Part shown: piece after piece, positions 1-6,238 of the stretch
Position numbering within the stretch: position 1 is the stretch's first letter
Layout of the letters: every line of letters begins with the position of its first letter
DNA from: an uncultured Eubacteriales bacterium
Lineage (GTDB): Bacteria > Bacillota > Clostridia > UMGS1810
NCBI GenBank assembly: GCA_900555295.1
Contig: USKN01000070.1
Location: 1-8,845, forward strand
Length of the DNA stretch: 8,845 bases
Reading direction: 5' to 3'
Made by a program: the position numbers and the translations under genes
Notes under the pieces: generated by a model
What the model saw: the letters and a program-made list of their open reading frames with translations, nothing else
The model's database searches: none
Told to the model about the DNA's origin: nothing

Positions 1-312
1 AAAAGGCTGATTTTTCAGCGTTGTGAGCGTGTTCGGATATTGCAACATCTGCCTAAAGCAATAAAAGATAAAAATTATAAAAAATGGCATCAAGAAATAC
101 AGATAGGTGATTATATGCAAGAAAAAACAGCAAATATAATTACGGCATTAAAGCAGAAATACAAAAACGACCCCGAAGCCCTTGAGTTGACAGAAAACAC
201 CATAAAAGATATTGAATACATTGAGGACAAAGAAGCGGCTGGAGGTTATGAGGGGCAACCGTCAATAAGCAAGGCGCAGGAACTTGAAGCGTTTTTGCAC
301 GATTGGTATTAA
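1..312 (+). CDS. C-terminal 103 residues of an unrecognised protein (5' end outside window)
   Basis: The reading frame is open from the first base of the window and stops with TAA at 310-312, so this is the 3' end of a longer gene; the TTG at 40 is an internal leucine codon rather than a convincing start. The visible part is hydrophilic and rich in Lys and Glu, has no membrane segment, and looks mostly alpha-helical (a stretch around KTANIITALKQKY and another ending ELEAFLHDWY). I do not recognise the family. It does not resemble the C-terminus of a CapD/PglF-type dehydratase, which would be the expected partner of the aminotransferase downstream. A 79-base gap separates it from the next gene, so it may or may not belong to the same transcript. 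It is confident as coding sequence because of the long open frame and ordinary composition; its function is unknown. Confidence 0.75.
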   Translation, partial: KRLIFQRCERVRILQHLPKAIKDKNYKKWHQEIQIGDYMQEKTANIITALKQKYKNDPEALELTENTIKDIEYIEDKEAAGGYEGQPSISKAQELEAFLHDWY

Positions 313-342
313 TTGGTGAAATTCTTAAAAATTTAAAAGAAT

Positions 343-391
343 AGAGAAAAAAGAAAAAAAGAAAAAATAATAAGAGAGAAAAAGAGAAAAA
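343..391 (+). repeat. A/G-only leader with three copies of AGAGAAAAA before the aminotransferase
   Basis: These 49 bases contain only A and G apart from two T residues (368 and 371). The 9-mer AGAGAAAAA occurs exactly at 343-351, 375-383 and 383-391, and between them GAAAAAA-type units repeat at 346-367. The last copy runs directly into the ATG at 392. No classical GGAGG is present, so ribosome binding would have to rely on the AGAGAG or GAGA stretches. The rest of the gap (313-342) holds a weak inverted repeat, ATTCTT (321-326) with AAGAAT (337-342), which lacks a T-run and is not a convincing terminator. I see no good promoter here. Confidence 0.6.
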
Positions 392-1675
392 ATGTTTAAA
401 AATGCCAATGAGTTTAAAAAATTTGAAAGTAAAGTGTGGCTCAGTTCACCCACAATGCACGGCGACGAAATTAAATATATAAATCAGGCATACCAAACAA
501 ATTGGATGTCAACCGTCGGTGAAAATATTAACGAGGTTGAAAAACAAATTTGTAAATATATGGGTTGTAAGTATGCGGTTGCATTGTCGGCAGGTACAGC
601 GTCGCTCCACCTTGCGGCAAAGCTTGCGGGTATTGAGGTATACGGTATGCCAAAACCGGGACACGGCGCATTGGAGGGCAAAAAAGTATTTTGCTCCGAT
701 ATGACATTTGCCGCAACGGTAAATCCAATAGTTTACGAGGGCGGAGAACCCGTATTTATAGATACCGAATACGATACCTGGAATATGGACCCCGAGGCGC
801 TTGAGGCGGCATTTAAAATTTACCCCGATGTAAAAATTGTGCTTATTGCACATCTTTACGGCACACCGGGTAAAATAGACGAATTAAATGCTATTATAAA
901 AAAACACAATGCAATTTTGCTTGAAGATGCGGCGGAATCTATGGGCGCACTTTATAAAGGCAAACAAACGGGTACGTTTGGCAAATACAATACAATTTCG
1001 TTTAACGGAAATAAAATTATAACGGGCAGTTCGGGCGGCTGTTTTTTAACCGATGATGAACACGCCGCAAACAAAGTGCGTAAATGGTCAACCCAGGCGC
1101 GTGAAAATGCCGCGTGGTATCAGCACGAAGAAGTGGGTTATAACTACAGAATGAGCAATGTGGTTGCCGGTGTTGTACGCGGTCAGCTGCCTTATTTGGA
1201 CGAGCATATATCACAAAAAAAGGCAATTTATATGCGCTATAAAGACGGTTTAAAAGGTTTACCCGTATCGGTAAACCCGATTGATGAAATAAATTCGCAG
1301 CCAAACTTTTGGCTGTCGTGTATGATAATAGATAAAGATGCAATGTGCAAACAGGTACGCGGCGAACAAGATGTGTGCTATTTAAAAGAACAAGGCAAAA
1401 CTTGCCCCACAGAGATTTTGGAGGCGATAGCCTCAATTAATGCCGAGGGCAGACCTATTTGGAAACCTATGCATATGCAGCCTGTATATCGCTTAAATCC
1501 GTTTGTTACCAAAACGGGTAACGGCAGAGCCGAAACAAATGCATATATAAACGGCGGAGTTTTAGATGTGGGTATGGATATATTCGGCAGAGGTTTGTGT
1601 CTGCCGAGTGATAATAAAATGACGGCAGAGCAACAGGACAGAATTATTGAAGTTATAAGAGCGTGTTTTGAATAA
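392..1675 (+). CDS. DegT/DnrJ/EryC1/StrS-family PLP-dependent sugar aminotransferase (PglE/EpsN-like)
   Basis: This cytoplasmic enzyme probably transfers an amino group from glutamate to the 4-keto carbon of a UDP-4-keto-6-deoxy-HexNAc, as PglE does in bacillosamine synthesis. The 427 residues show the fold-type I landmarks: AGTASLHLAA near 67-76 for phosphate binding, LEDAAESMGA at 177-186 with Asp179 expected to bind the pyridine nitrogen, and SFNGNKIITGSSGG at 203-216 with Lys208 as the Schiff-base lysine. The C-terminal region keeps the substrate-side motif GRPIWKPMHMQP (353-364). It is longer than a typical member of about 370-400 residues because of inserts near 81-98 and 315-352. The ATG at 392 is the first start that keeps the whole N-terminal domain (SSPTMHGDE near 18-26). 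It is followed closely by the phosphoglycosyl transferase, as in pgl-type loci. The exact substrate is inferred from family and context. Confidence 0.9.
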   Translation: MFKNANEFKKFESKVWLSSPTMHGDEIKYINQAYQTNWMSTVGENINEVEKQICKYMGCKYAVALSAGTASLHLAAKLAGIEVYGMPKPGHGALEGKKVFCSDMTFAATVNPIVYEGGEPVFIDTEYDTWNMDPEALEAAFKIYPDVKIVLIAHLYGTPGKIDELNAIIKKHNAILLEDAAESMGALYKGKQTGTFGKYNTISFNGNKIITGSSGGCFLTDDEHAANKVRKWSTQARENAAWYQHEEVGYNYRMSNVVAGVVRGQLPYLDEHISQKKAIYMRYKDGLKGLPVSVNPIDEINSQPNFWLSCMIIDKDAMCKQVRGEQDVCYLKEQGKTCPTEILEAIASINAEGRPIWKPMHMQPVYRLNPFVTKTGNGRAETNAYINGGVLDVGMDIFGRGLCLPSDNKMTAEQQDRIIEVIRACFE

Positions 1676-1709
1676 AACAAAAAGTAATAATGAGGGGAAT
1701 GCAAAAGAT

Positions 1710-2477
1710 ATGTTGGATATTCCAAACAGCATTAATCCGCACCGAAAACGCGGATTTTACGAGAAGTACATAAAAAGATTAACGGATATAGTGTGTGCAC
1801 TCCTTGCAATAACGGTGTTTTCGCCCATATACATATTGGTGGCGGTTCTTGTGCGCGTAAAGCTTGGAAGTCCGATAATATTTAAACAGGCGCGCCCCGG
1901 TTTAAACGAGAAAATTTTTACGCTTTATAAATTCAGAACAATGACAGATAAAAAGGACGAAAACGGCAACCTTTTGCCCGATGATGTCCGCCTTACAAAG
2001 TTTGGCAGACTTTTGCGCAAAACAAGCCTTGATGAATTACCCGAAGCGTTTAATATTTTAAAAGGCGATATGAGTATTGTAGGGCCGAGACCGCAATTGG
2101 TAGTTGATATGCTTTTTATGACAGATAGACAAAGATTACGGCATACCGTCAGACCCGGACTTTCAGGTCTTGCGCAGGTGAATGGGCGAAATGCTATTTC
2201 GTGGGAAGATAAAATTAATTATGATTTAGAATACATAGAAAATAAAATTACTTTTTGGAACGATTTAAAAATTGTAATTTTAACCGTGTTTACAGCGTTT
2301 GTAAAAAAAGAGGGTATATCACAAGATGGATTTGATACGTCCGAGGATTTGGGAGATTATCTTTTAAGAACAAATAAAATAGATAATGATTTTTATACAG
2401 AAAAAGTAAAACAGAGCAGAGAAATGATGGGAGTTGGATTAAGTGATTATGTTACCGAAATTATACAAGATAATTAA
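1710..2477 (+). CDS. Polyprenol-phosphate phosphoglycosyl transferase (PglC/bacterial sugar transferase family)
   Basis: This is the initiating membrane enzyme: it moves a sugar-1-phosphate from a UDP-sugar to undecaprenyl phosphate on the cytoplasmic face. From the ATG at 1710 the protein has 255 residues. A hydrophobic segment at about 27-50 contains the Ser38-Pro39 break typical of the re-entrant helix of monotopic transferases. The catalytic core follows: KFRTM (74-78), the SLDELPE motif with the Asp108-Glu109 dyad, GDMSIVGPRP (119-128) and RPGLSGLAQVNGRNAISW (148-165). After the usual end of the domain there is a polar tail of roughly 50 residues. The frame also allows a TTG start at 1668, overlapping the aminotransferase stop by 8 bases and adding 14 residues. 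I prefer ATG 1710, behind GAGGGG at 1692-1697, although the 12-base spacing is long. The PglE-like neighbour suggests a bacillosamine-type substrate, but this is not provable here. Confidence 0.92.
   Translation: MLDIPNSINPHRKRGFYEKYIKRLTDIVCALLAITVFSPIYILVAVLVRVKLGSPIIFKQARPGLNEKIFTLYKFRTMTDKKDENGNLLPDDVRLTKFGRLLRKTSLDELPEAFNILKGDMSIVGPRPQLVVDMLFMTDRQRLRHTVRPGLSGLAQVNGRNAISWEDKINYDLEYIENKITFWNDLKIVILTVFTAFVKKEGISQDGFDTSEDLGDYLLRTNKIDNDFYTEKVKQSREMMGVGLSDYVTEIIQDN
2429..2433 (+). promoter_or_regulatory. Ribosome binding site GGGAG for the acyltransferase
   Basis: GGGAG lies 9 bases before the GTG at 2443 and 15 bases before the in-frame ATG at 2449, so it favours the GTG start. It sits inside the 3' end of the phosphoglycosyl transferase gene, which implies translational coupling. 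Confidence 0.5.
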
Positions 2478-2925
2478 AAAACAAGAAGCTCCATATTATT
2501 ACAATTCTGTGCTTGAAATAATTAAAAAACCTATTATTAAATATCTTAATGTTGTTATAATACCAAATATTCCTTTTAACAACATAAGGATAATACTTTA
2601 TCGACTTTGTGGCTATAAAATTGGAAAAAACGTATTTATTGGAATGAAATGCTATTTAGATGACTTATGCAGAAAGCAGATTACTATTGAGGATAATGTT
2701 ATTATTTCATATGGAGTGTATTTTGCGTGTCACGGACGAAAGCAAAAACATAATTCTCTTTTAATTAAAAAAGGTGCTTATATTGGAATGCGTTCAAGCA
2801 TAATTGCAAGACATTCAGAAGGATTGGTAATAGGTGAAAATGCTGTTGTTGGATCTTCAACTCTTGTTAACAAAAATATTCCAAACAATGCAACAGCAGT
2901 TGGAGTTCCAATGCGCATATTATAA
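2443..2925 (+). CDS. Left-handed beta-helix (hexapeptide repeat) O- or N-acyltransferase
   Basis: The 160-residue protein has a helical N-terminal part (about 1-57) followed by hexapeptide-type repeats from about 58 to 157: YKIGKNVFIGMKC, ITIEDNVIISYG, LLIKKGAYIGMRSSII, LVIGENAVVGSSTLV and the closing IPNNATAVGVP, the usual end of WcaF/maltose-acetyltransferase-like enzymes. His97 in ACHGR is the likely catalytic base. Members move an acyl group, usually acetyl from acetyl-CoA, to a sugar hydroxyl or amine in the cytoplasm. It lacks the N-terminal nucleotide-sugar-binding domain of PglD, so modification of the lipid-linked or growing glycan is at least as likely as acetylation of a UDP-amino sugar. 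The GTG at 2443 overlaps the upstream gene by 35 bases; ATG 2449 is the alternative. The protein ends at GVPMRIL, very soon after the last repeat. From here to about 3720 the codons are more AT-rich than in the two preceding genes. Confidence 0.85.
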   Translation: MIMLPKLYKIIKKQEAPYYYNSVLEIIKKPIIKYLNVVIIPNIPFNNIRIILYRLCGYKIGKNVFIGMKCYLDDLCRKQITIEDNVIISYGVYFACHGRKQKHNSLLIKKGAYIGMRSSIIARHSEGLVIGENAVVGSSTLVNKNIPNNATAVGVPMRIL

Positions 2926-2928
2926 AAC

Positions 2929-2933
2929 GGGAG
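2929..2933 (+). promoter_or_regulatory. Ribosome binding site GGGAG that decides the TTG start of the GT2 gene
   Basis: GGGAG lies just after the acyltransferase stop (2923-2925) and 8 bases before the TTG at 2942. The only earlier ATG-type starts in the frame (for example 2834) lie inside the acyltransferase and would add residues that do not belong to the GT2 fold. Confidence 0.6.
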
Positions 2934-2941
2934 TGAATTAT

Positions 2942-3724
2942 TTGAGTGATTTAGTTTCAATTATTATGCCGTCATACAATACAGCAGAGTACATAAAAGA
3001 GTCAATTCAGAGTGTTATTAACCAATCGTATACAAATTGGGAATTAATAATTGTTGATGATTGTTCAACCGATAACACCGATGATATTGTAAATAGTATT
3101 GATGATGAAAGAATTATATATTTGAAAAATGAAAAAAACAGCGGGGCGGCCGTATCGAGAAATAAAGCATTACGTATGGCAAAAGGAAAATGGATAGCCT
3201 TTTTGGACAGTGATGATTTGTGGTATTCGCAAAAGCTTGAAAAACAAATAAAATTTATGGAAGAAAATAACTACCATTTTTCCTATACCGAGTATAGCCA
3301 AATAGATGAAAAATCACAATTAATCGGTGTTACCGTATCGGGGCCAAAACACATTACAAAAACGGGAATGTATAATTATTGTTGGCCGGGTTGCCTTACA
3401 GTAATGTATGATGTTGATGTTGTAGGGTTAATACAAATAGCCGATATTAAAAAAAATAATGATTATGCTATGTGGTTAAAAGCAATTAAGAAATGTGATT
3501 GCTATTTGCTTAAAGAAAACCTTGCAAGCTACAGAAAAAGGACGGGTTCTATTTCCAATCACAGTTATGTAAAATTGATAAAATGGCACTATAAATTATA
3601 TAGAGTAGGGTTGCACAAGTTGTCCTTTGTCTCGGTTATATTAACATTGCGAAATTTATTTTTTGGAATTATTAAAAAGATTAAATATAGAAACAAAACC
3701 GATATTATCCCTAATATCGGATAA
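2942..3724 (+). CDS. Family 2 glycosyltransferase (GT-A fold), TTG start
   Basis: This is a cytoplasmic inverting glycosyltransferase that would add one sugar to the undecaprenyl-linked chain. With the TTG at 2942 it has 260 residues and begins with the canonical first strand MSDLVSIIMPSYN. Further GT2 landmarks are ELIIVDDCSTDNT (34-46, nucleotide-binding Asp39/Asp40), NSGAAVSRNKAL (66-77), the metal-binding FLDSDD (87-92) and DYAMW (174-178), where Asp174 is the probable catalytic base. There is no transmembrane segment typical of polymerising GT2 enzymes; the C-terminal part (about 211-250) is basic and may lie on the membrane. Nearly all Arg codons are AGA or AGG, unlike the dehydrogenase gene that follows. 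The last seven codons lie within a perfect hairpin. Donor and acceptor sugars cannot be read from the sequence. Confidence 0.9.
   Translation: MSDLVSIIMPSYNTAEYIKESIQSVINQSYTNWELIIVDDCSTDNTDDIVNSIDDERIIYLKNEKNSGAAVSRNKALRMAKGKWIAFLDSDDLWYSQKLEKQIKFMEENNYHFSYTEYSQIDEKSQLIGVTVSGPKHITKTGMYNYCWPGCLTVMYDVDVVGLIQIADIKKNNDYAMWLKAIKKCDCYLLKENLASYRKRTGSISNHSYVKLIKWHYKLYRVGLHKLSFVSVILTLRNLFFGIIKKIKYRNKTDIIPNIG
3699..3720 (+). terminator. Perfect 9-bp hairpin at the end of the GT2 gene (possible weak terminator or mRNA processing site)
   Basis: CCGATATTA (3699-3707) and TAATATCGG (3712-3720) are perfect reverse complements around the loop TCCC. The stem encodes the last residues of the GT2 protein, and the TAA stop at 3722-3724 follows at once. 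Downstream comes ATAAAATTTATT, which is AT-rich but not a clean T-run, so full termination is doubtful. It could act as an attenuator, an mRNA-stability element or a protein-binding palindrome upstream of the dehydrogenase. Confidence 0.5.
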
Positions 3725-3747
3725 AATTTATTACGGAGGAAAGCAAA

Positions 3748-5070
3748 ATGTCGCTTTACAATAAAATCATAAACAAAGAAGAAAAAATTTCCCTTGTCGG
3801 ACTTGGATATGTAGGTATGCCGATTGCTGTTGCTTTTGCAAATAAGGGTGTTGAAGTCATCGGATTTGACCTTAACAAAGCAAAAATAGAGCTTTATAAG
3901 AACGGTGTTGACCCGACCAAGGAGGTCGGTGATGAGGTGATAAAGAACAGTACGGTTTACTTTACCTCTGACGAAAAGGATTTGCAGAAAGCAAAATTCC
4001 ACATTGTTGCTGTTCCAACCCCGGTAAACACTGATCACACGCCTGATTTGGAGCCTGTTATCGGTGCGTCGGAAATTGTTGGACGCAACCTTTCAAAGGG
4101 ATCTATCGTAGTATATGAATCTACTGTATATCCAGGCGTTACCGAGGATGTGTGTATTCCGATTCTCGAAAGAGAGTCAGGGATGAAGTCTGGCATTGAT
4201 TTTAAGGTGGGATATTCTCCCGAACGTATCAATCCTGGTGATAAGGTTCACAGACTTGAAAATATTCACAAGATCGTTTCTGGTATGGATGCCGAATCTC
4301 TGGAAGAAATCAAAAACATTTACGATCTTGTGATTGAGGTGGGCACCTATCCTGTTTCCACCATTAAGACCGCTGAGGCTGTCAAAGTAGTTGAGAACAG
4401 CCAGCGTGATATTAATATTGCTTTTATGAACGAGTTGGCAATGGTCTTTGACCGTATGGGCATTGACACCAATGAAGTCGTTGATGGTATGAACACCAAG
4501 TGGAATGCACTTGGATTCCGTCCTGGTCTGGTCGGAGGTCACTGCATCGGTGTTGATCCATACTATTTTACCTACCAAGCCGAGAAGCTTGGATACCATA
4601 GCCAAATTATCTTGAATGGGCGCATTGTAAATGATAGTATGGGAGCTTTTGTAGCGGATAAGACTATCAAAAAGATGATTGAAGCGGACCAAGCTCCTAA
4701 AAAGAGCAAGGTGGTAATTCTTGGATTGACATTTAAAGAGAATTGTCCTGACACGCGGAACAGCAAAGTAAATGATATAATTAAGAGATTAAAAGAATAT
4801 AATGTTTCTCCTATCGTTGTAGATCCATGGGCTAGTGAAGCGGACGCAATGAAGGAATATGGTGTATCATTAACAAAACTTGAAGATGTTAAGGATGCTG
4901 ACTGTATTATAGCAGCAGTAGCCCATAATGAATTTAAAGCACTTGGACTTGACAAAATAAAGACTTTCTTCAAAAATGTTCCTGATGAAGAAAAAGTTCT
5001 AATTGATGTAAAGGGGCTTTACAATATTGATGATTTGAAAGCATCCGGAATGAAGTGGTGGAGACTATAA
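3748..5070 (+). CDS. UDP-N-acetylhexosamine 6-dehydrogenase (TviB/WbpO-type nucleotide sugar dehydrogenase)
   Basis: This NAD-dependent enzyme oxidises the C6 hydroxyl of UDP-GlcNAc or UDP-GalNAc to a carboxylate in two steps, supplying an N-acetylhexosaminuronic acid donor. The 440 residues fit the UDP-glucose/GDP-mannose dehydrogenase family. They show the Rossmann motif GLGYVGMP (18-25), VPTPVN (89-94), YESTVYPG (123-130), GYSPERINPGD (155-165), the central helix AEAVKVVENSQRDINIA with Lys213 and Asn217, and GGHCIGVDPYY (263-273) with catalytic Cys266. The C-terminal NAD/UDP domain contains LTFKENCPDTRNS (327-339). The wording of these motifs, especially ERINPGDK and ENSQRDINIA, resembles Salmonella TviB and Pseudomonas WbpO more than UDP-glucose dehydrogenases. 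A strong GGAGGA (3735-3740) lies 7 bases before the ATG. No TviC-like 4-epimerase is in the window. GlcNAc versus GalNAc specificity is not settled. Confidence 0.93.
   Translation: MSLYNKIINKEEKISLVGLGYVGMPIAVAFANKGVEVIGFDLNKAKIELYKNGVDPTKEVGDEVIKNSTVYFTSDEKDLQKAKFHIVAVPTPVNTDHTPDLEPVIGASEIVGRNLSKGSIVVYESTVYPGVTEDVCIPILERESGMKSGIDFKVGYSPERINPGDKVHRLENIHKIVSGMDAESLEEIKNIYDLVIEVGTYPVSTIKTAEAVKVVENSQRDINIAFMNELAMVFDRMGIDTNEVVDGMNTKWNALGFRPGLVGGHCIGVDPYYFTYQAEKLGYHSQIILNGRIVNDSMGAFVADKTIKKMIEADQAPKKSKVVILGLTFKENCPDTRNSKVNDIIKRLKEYNVSPIVVDPWASEADAMKEYGVSLTKLEDVKDADCIIAAVAHNEFKALGLDKIKTFFKNVPDEEKVLIDVKGLYNIDDLKASGMKWWRL
5060..5063 (+). promoter_or_regulatory. Ribosome binding site GGAG for the coupled GT4 start
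   Basis: GGAG lies 6 bases before ATG 5070, whose first base is the last base of the dehydrogenase TAA stop (TAATG). This supports ATG 5070 over the in-frame GTG at 5055, which would add only five residues. Confidence 0.6.
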
Positions 5071-6194
5071 TGGAAAACTCTATGTTTGTATTGCATATTA
5101 ACTGCAATTATGTGGGAACAACTTTGCACCAACTGATGATAGAACACTTGGATGAATGCGGCTATAACAATCGGGTGTTTGTGCCAACATATAATAATGA
5201 TTTAGCAGTCATCAAACCAAACAATAATGTATGCCTTTGCGAATGTTTTCACAAGTGGGATCGATTGATTTTTGATTACAAGCAGCAGAAAATCAAAAAG
5301 GCACTTGAGGTTAACTTCAATGTTGCAGGTTTTGATGTAATCCACGCATATACACTCTTTACGGATGGAAACTGTGCTAGAATGCTTTCACAAAAGTATG
5401 GGATTCCTTATGTGGTAGCCGTTCGTAACACGGATGTTAATGATTTCTTCCGTTTGATGCCTCATTTGCGCAGACGGGGTGTGCAGATTATGCGTGACGC
5501 TAGAGCTGTTTTCTTCCTGTCTGAGGCATACCGTAAGCAAGTTTTTGAAAAATATATTCCTAAAGAATATTGGGTAGAAATCGAGGAAAAAACACATATC
5601 ATTCCTAATGGAATAGACAAATTCTGGCTCAAAAATGTTTCTGCCGAACAACACATATTAAGTGAGAAAGTTGTTAAACTTGTTTATGCCGGAAGAATTG
5701 ATAAAAATAAAAATATTCCATCAATTCAGAAAGCTATGGACATCTTGAGAAAGAAAGGTTATGATATTACACTAACGGTTGTTGGCAAGATTCAGGATGA
5801 AGGAGTGTTTCGAACTATTAAGCAAAATCAATATACTACCTATCTTCAGGCTGTGCCAAAGGAAAAGTTGATTGATGTATATAGGGTATCGGATATTTTT
5901 GTAATGCCCTCTTTTACGGAATCATTTGGTCTTGTGTATGCTGAAGCAATGAGTCAAGGATTGCCTGTTATATACTCAAAGGGACAAGGATTTGACAATC
6001 AATTTTCAGAGGGTGTTGTAGGATATCATGTTAATCCGTATGATGCTGAAGATGTTGCAGAGGGAATACTAAAGATAATAAATAACTATGACAATATACA
6101 AAAAAATGTTGTTGATTGTGCAAAAACATTTGATTGGAATGAAATCGTAAGAAAGTATGATATGATATATAAAAATATATGCGGTAATAGATAG
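5070..6194 (+). CDS. Family 4 glycosyltransferase (GT-B fold)
   Basis: This is a retaining cytoplasmic glycosyltransferase expected to add one sugar from a nucleotide donor to the lipid-linked chain. The 374 residues form two Rossmann-like domains. The N-terminal domain includes FDVIHAYTLFTDG (88-100) and VVAVRNTDVNDFF (115-127). The inter-domain region holds THIIPNGID (175-183). The C-terminal domain starts with KLVYAGRIDKNKNI (203-216) and carries the donor-binding motif SFTESFGLVYAEAMSQGLPVI (281-301), with Glu284 and Glu292 as the family's E-x7-E pair. No signal or membrane segment is seen. Its TAATG overlap with the dehydrogenase means the two are translated together, and it could be the enzyme that uses the hexosaminuronate donor, but that is inference. 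Arg codons are mostly CGN up to about position 5540 and AGA/AGG after it. Confidence 0.92.
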   Translation: MENSMFVLHINCNYVGTTLHQLMIEHLDECGYNNRVFVPTYNNDLAVIKPNNNVCLCECFHKWDRLIFDYKQQKIKKALEVNFNVAGFDVIHAYTLFTDGNCARMLSQKYGIPYVVAVRNTDVNDFFRLMPHLRRRGVQIMRDARAVFFLSEAYRKQVFEKYIPKEYWVEIEEKTHIIPNGIDKFWLKNVSAEQHILSEKVVKLVYAGRIDKNKNIPSIQKAMDILRKKGYDITLTVVGKIQDEGVFRTIKQNQYTTYLQAVPKEKLIDVYRVSDIFVMPSFTESFGLVYAEAMSQGLPVIYSKGQGFDNQFSEGVVGYHVNPYDAEDVAEGILKIINNYDNIQKNVVDCAKTFDWNEIVRKYDMIYKNICGNR

Positions 6195-6238
6195 AGTTTT
6201 ATTAAAAACAATATATTATAAAAAGGGGCTTTATTTAT

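Noticed and set aside
313..342. Possible terminator or promoter after the first partial gene
   Set aside because: The ATTCTT/AAGAAT stem is only 6 bp without G/C strength or a T-run, and no -35/-10 pair with acceptable spacing is visible.
1017..1436. 139-codon open frame on the minus strand inside the aminotransferase
   Set aside because: It lies wholly within a well-supported gene, has no recognisable domain, and its Cys/Leu/Arg-rich composition is typical of an antisense shadow.
2834..2941. Longer N-terminus for the first GT2 using the ATG at 2834
   Set aside because: The extra 36 residues overlap the acyltransferase out of frame and precede the canonical GT2 first strand; the TTG at 2942 has a well-placed GGGAG.
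3699..3727. Promoter for the dehydrogenase using TAAAAT at 3722-3727 as -10
   Set aside because: The -10 match is imperfect, there is no TGN extension, and the position of a -35 element holds CCGATA, so the evidence is too weak.
3589..4038. 149-codon minus-strand frame crossing the GT2-dehydrogenase border
   Set aside because: It runs across the ends of two strong plus-strand genes and the hairpin; the Phe/Ile-rich peptide reflects AT-rich antisense sequence rather than a membrane protein.
4177..4692. 171-codon open frame on the minus strand inside the dehydrogenase
   Set aside because: It is opposite highly conserved motifs, including the catalytic cysteine region, shows no known motif, and has no ribosome binding site of note.
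6195..6238. Promoter or SD-hiding hairpin in the gap before the second GT2
   Set aside because: AT-rich hexamers occur by chance here, no -35 is present, and the ATAAA/TTTAT stem is only 5 bp.
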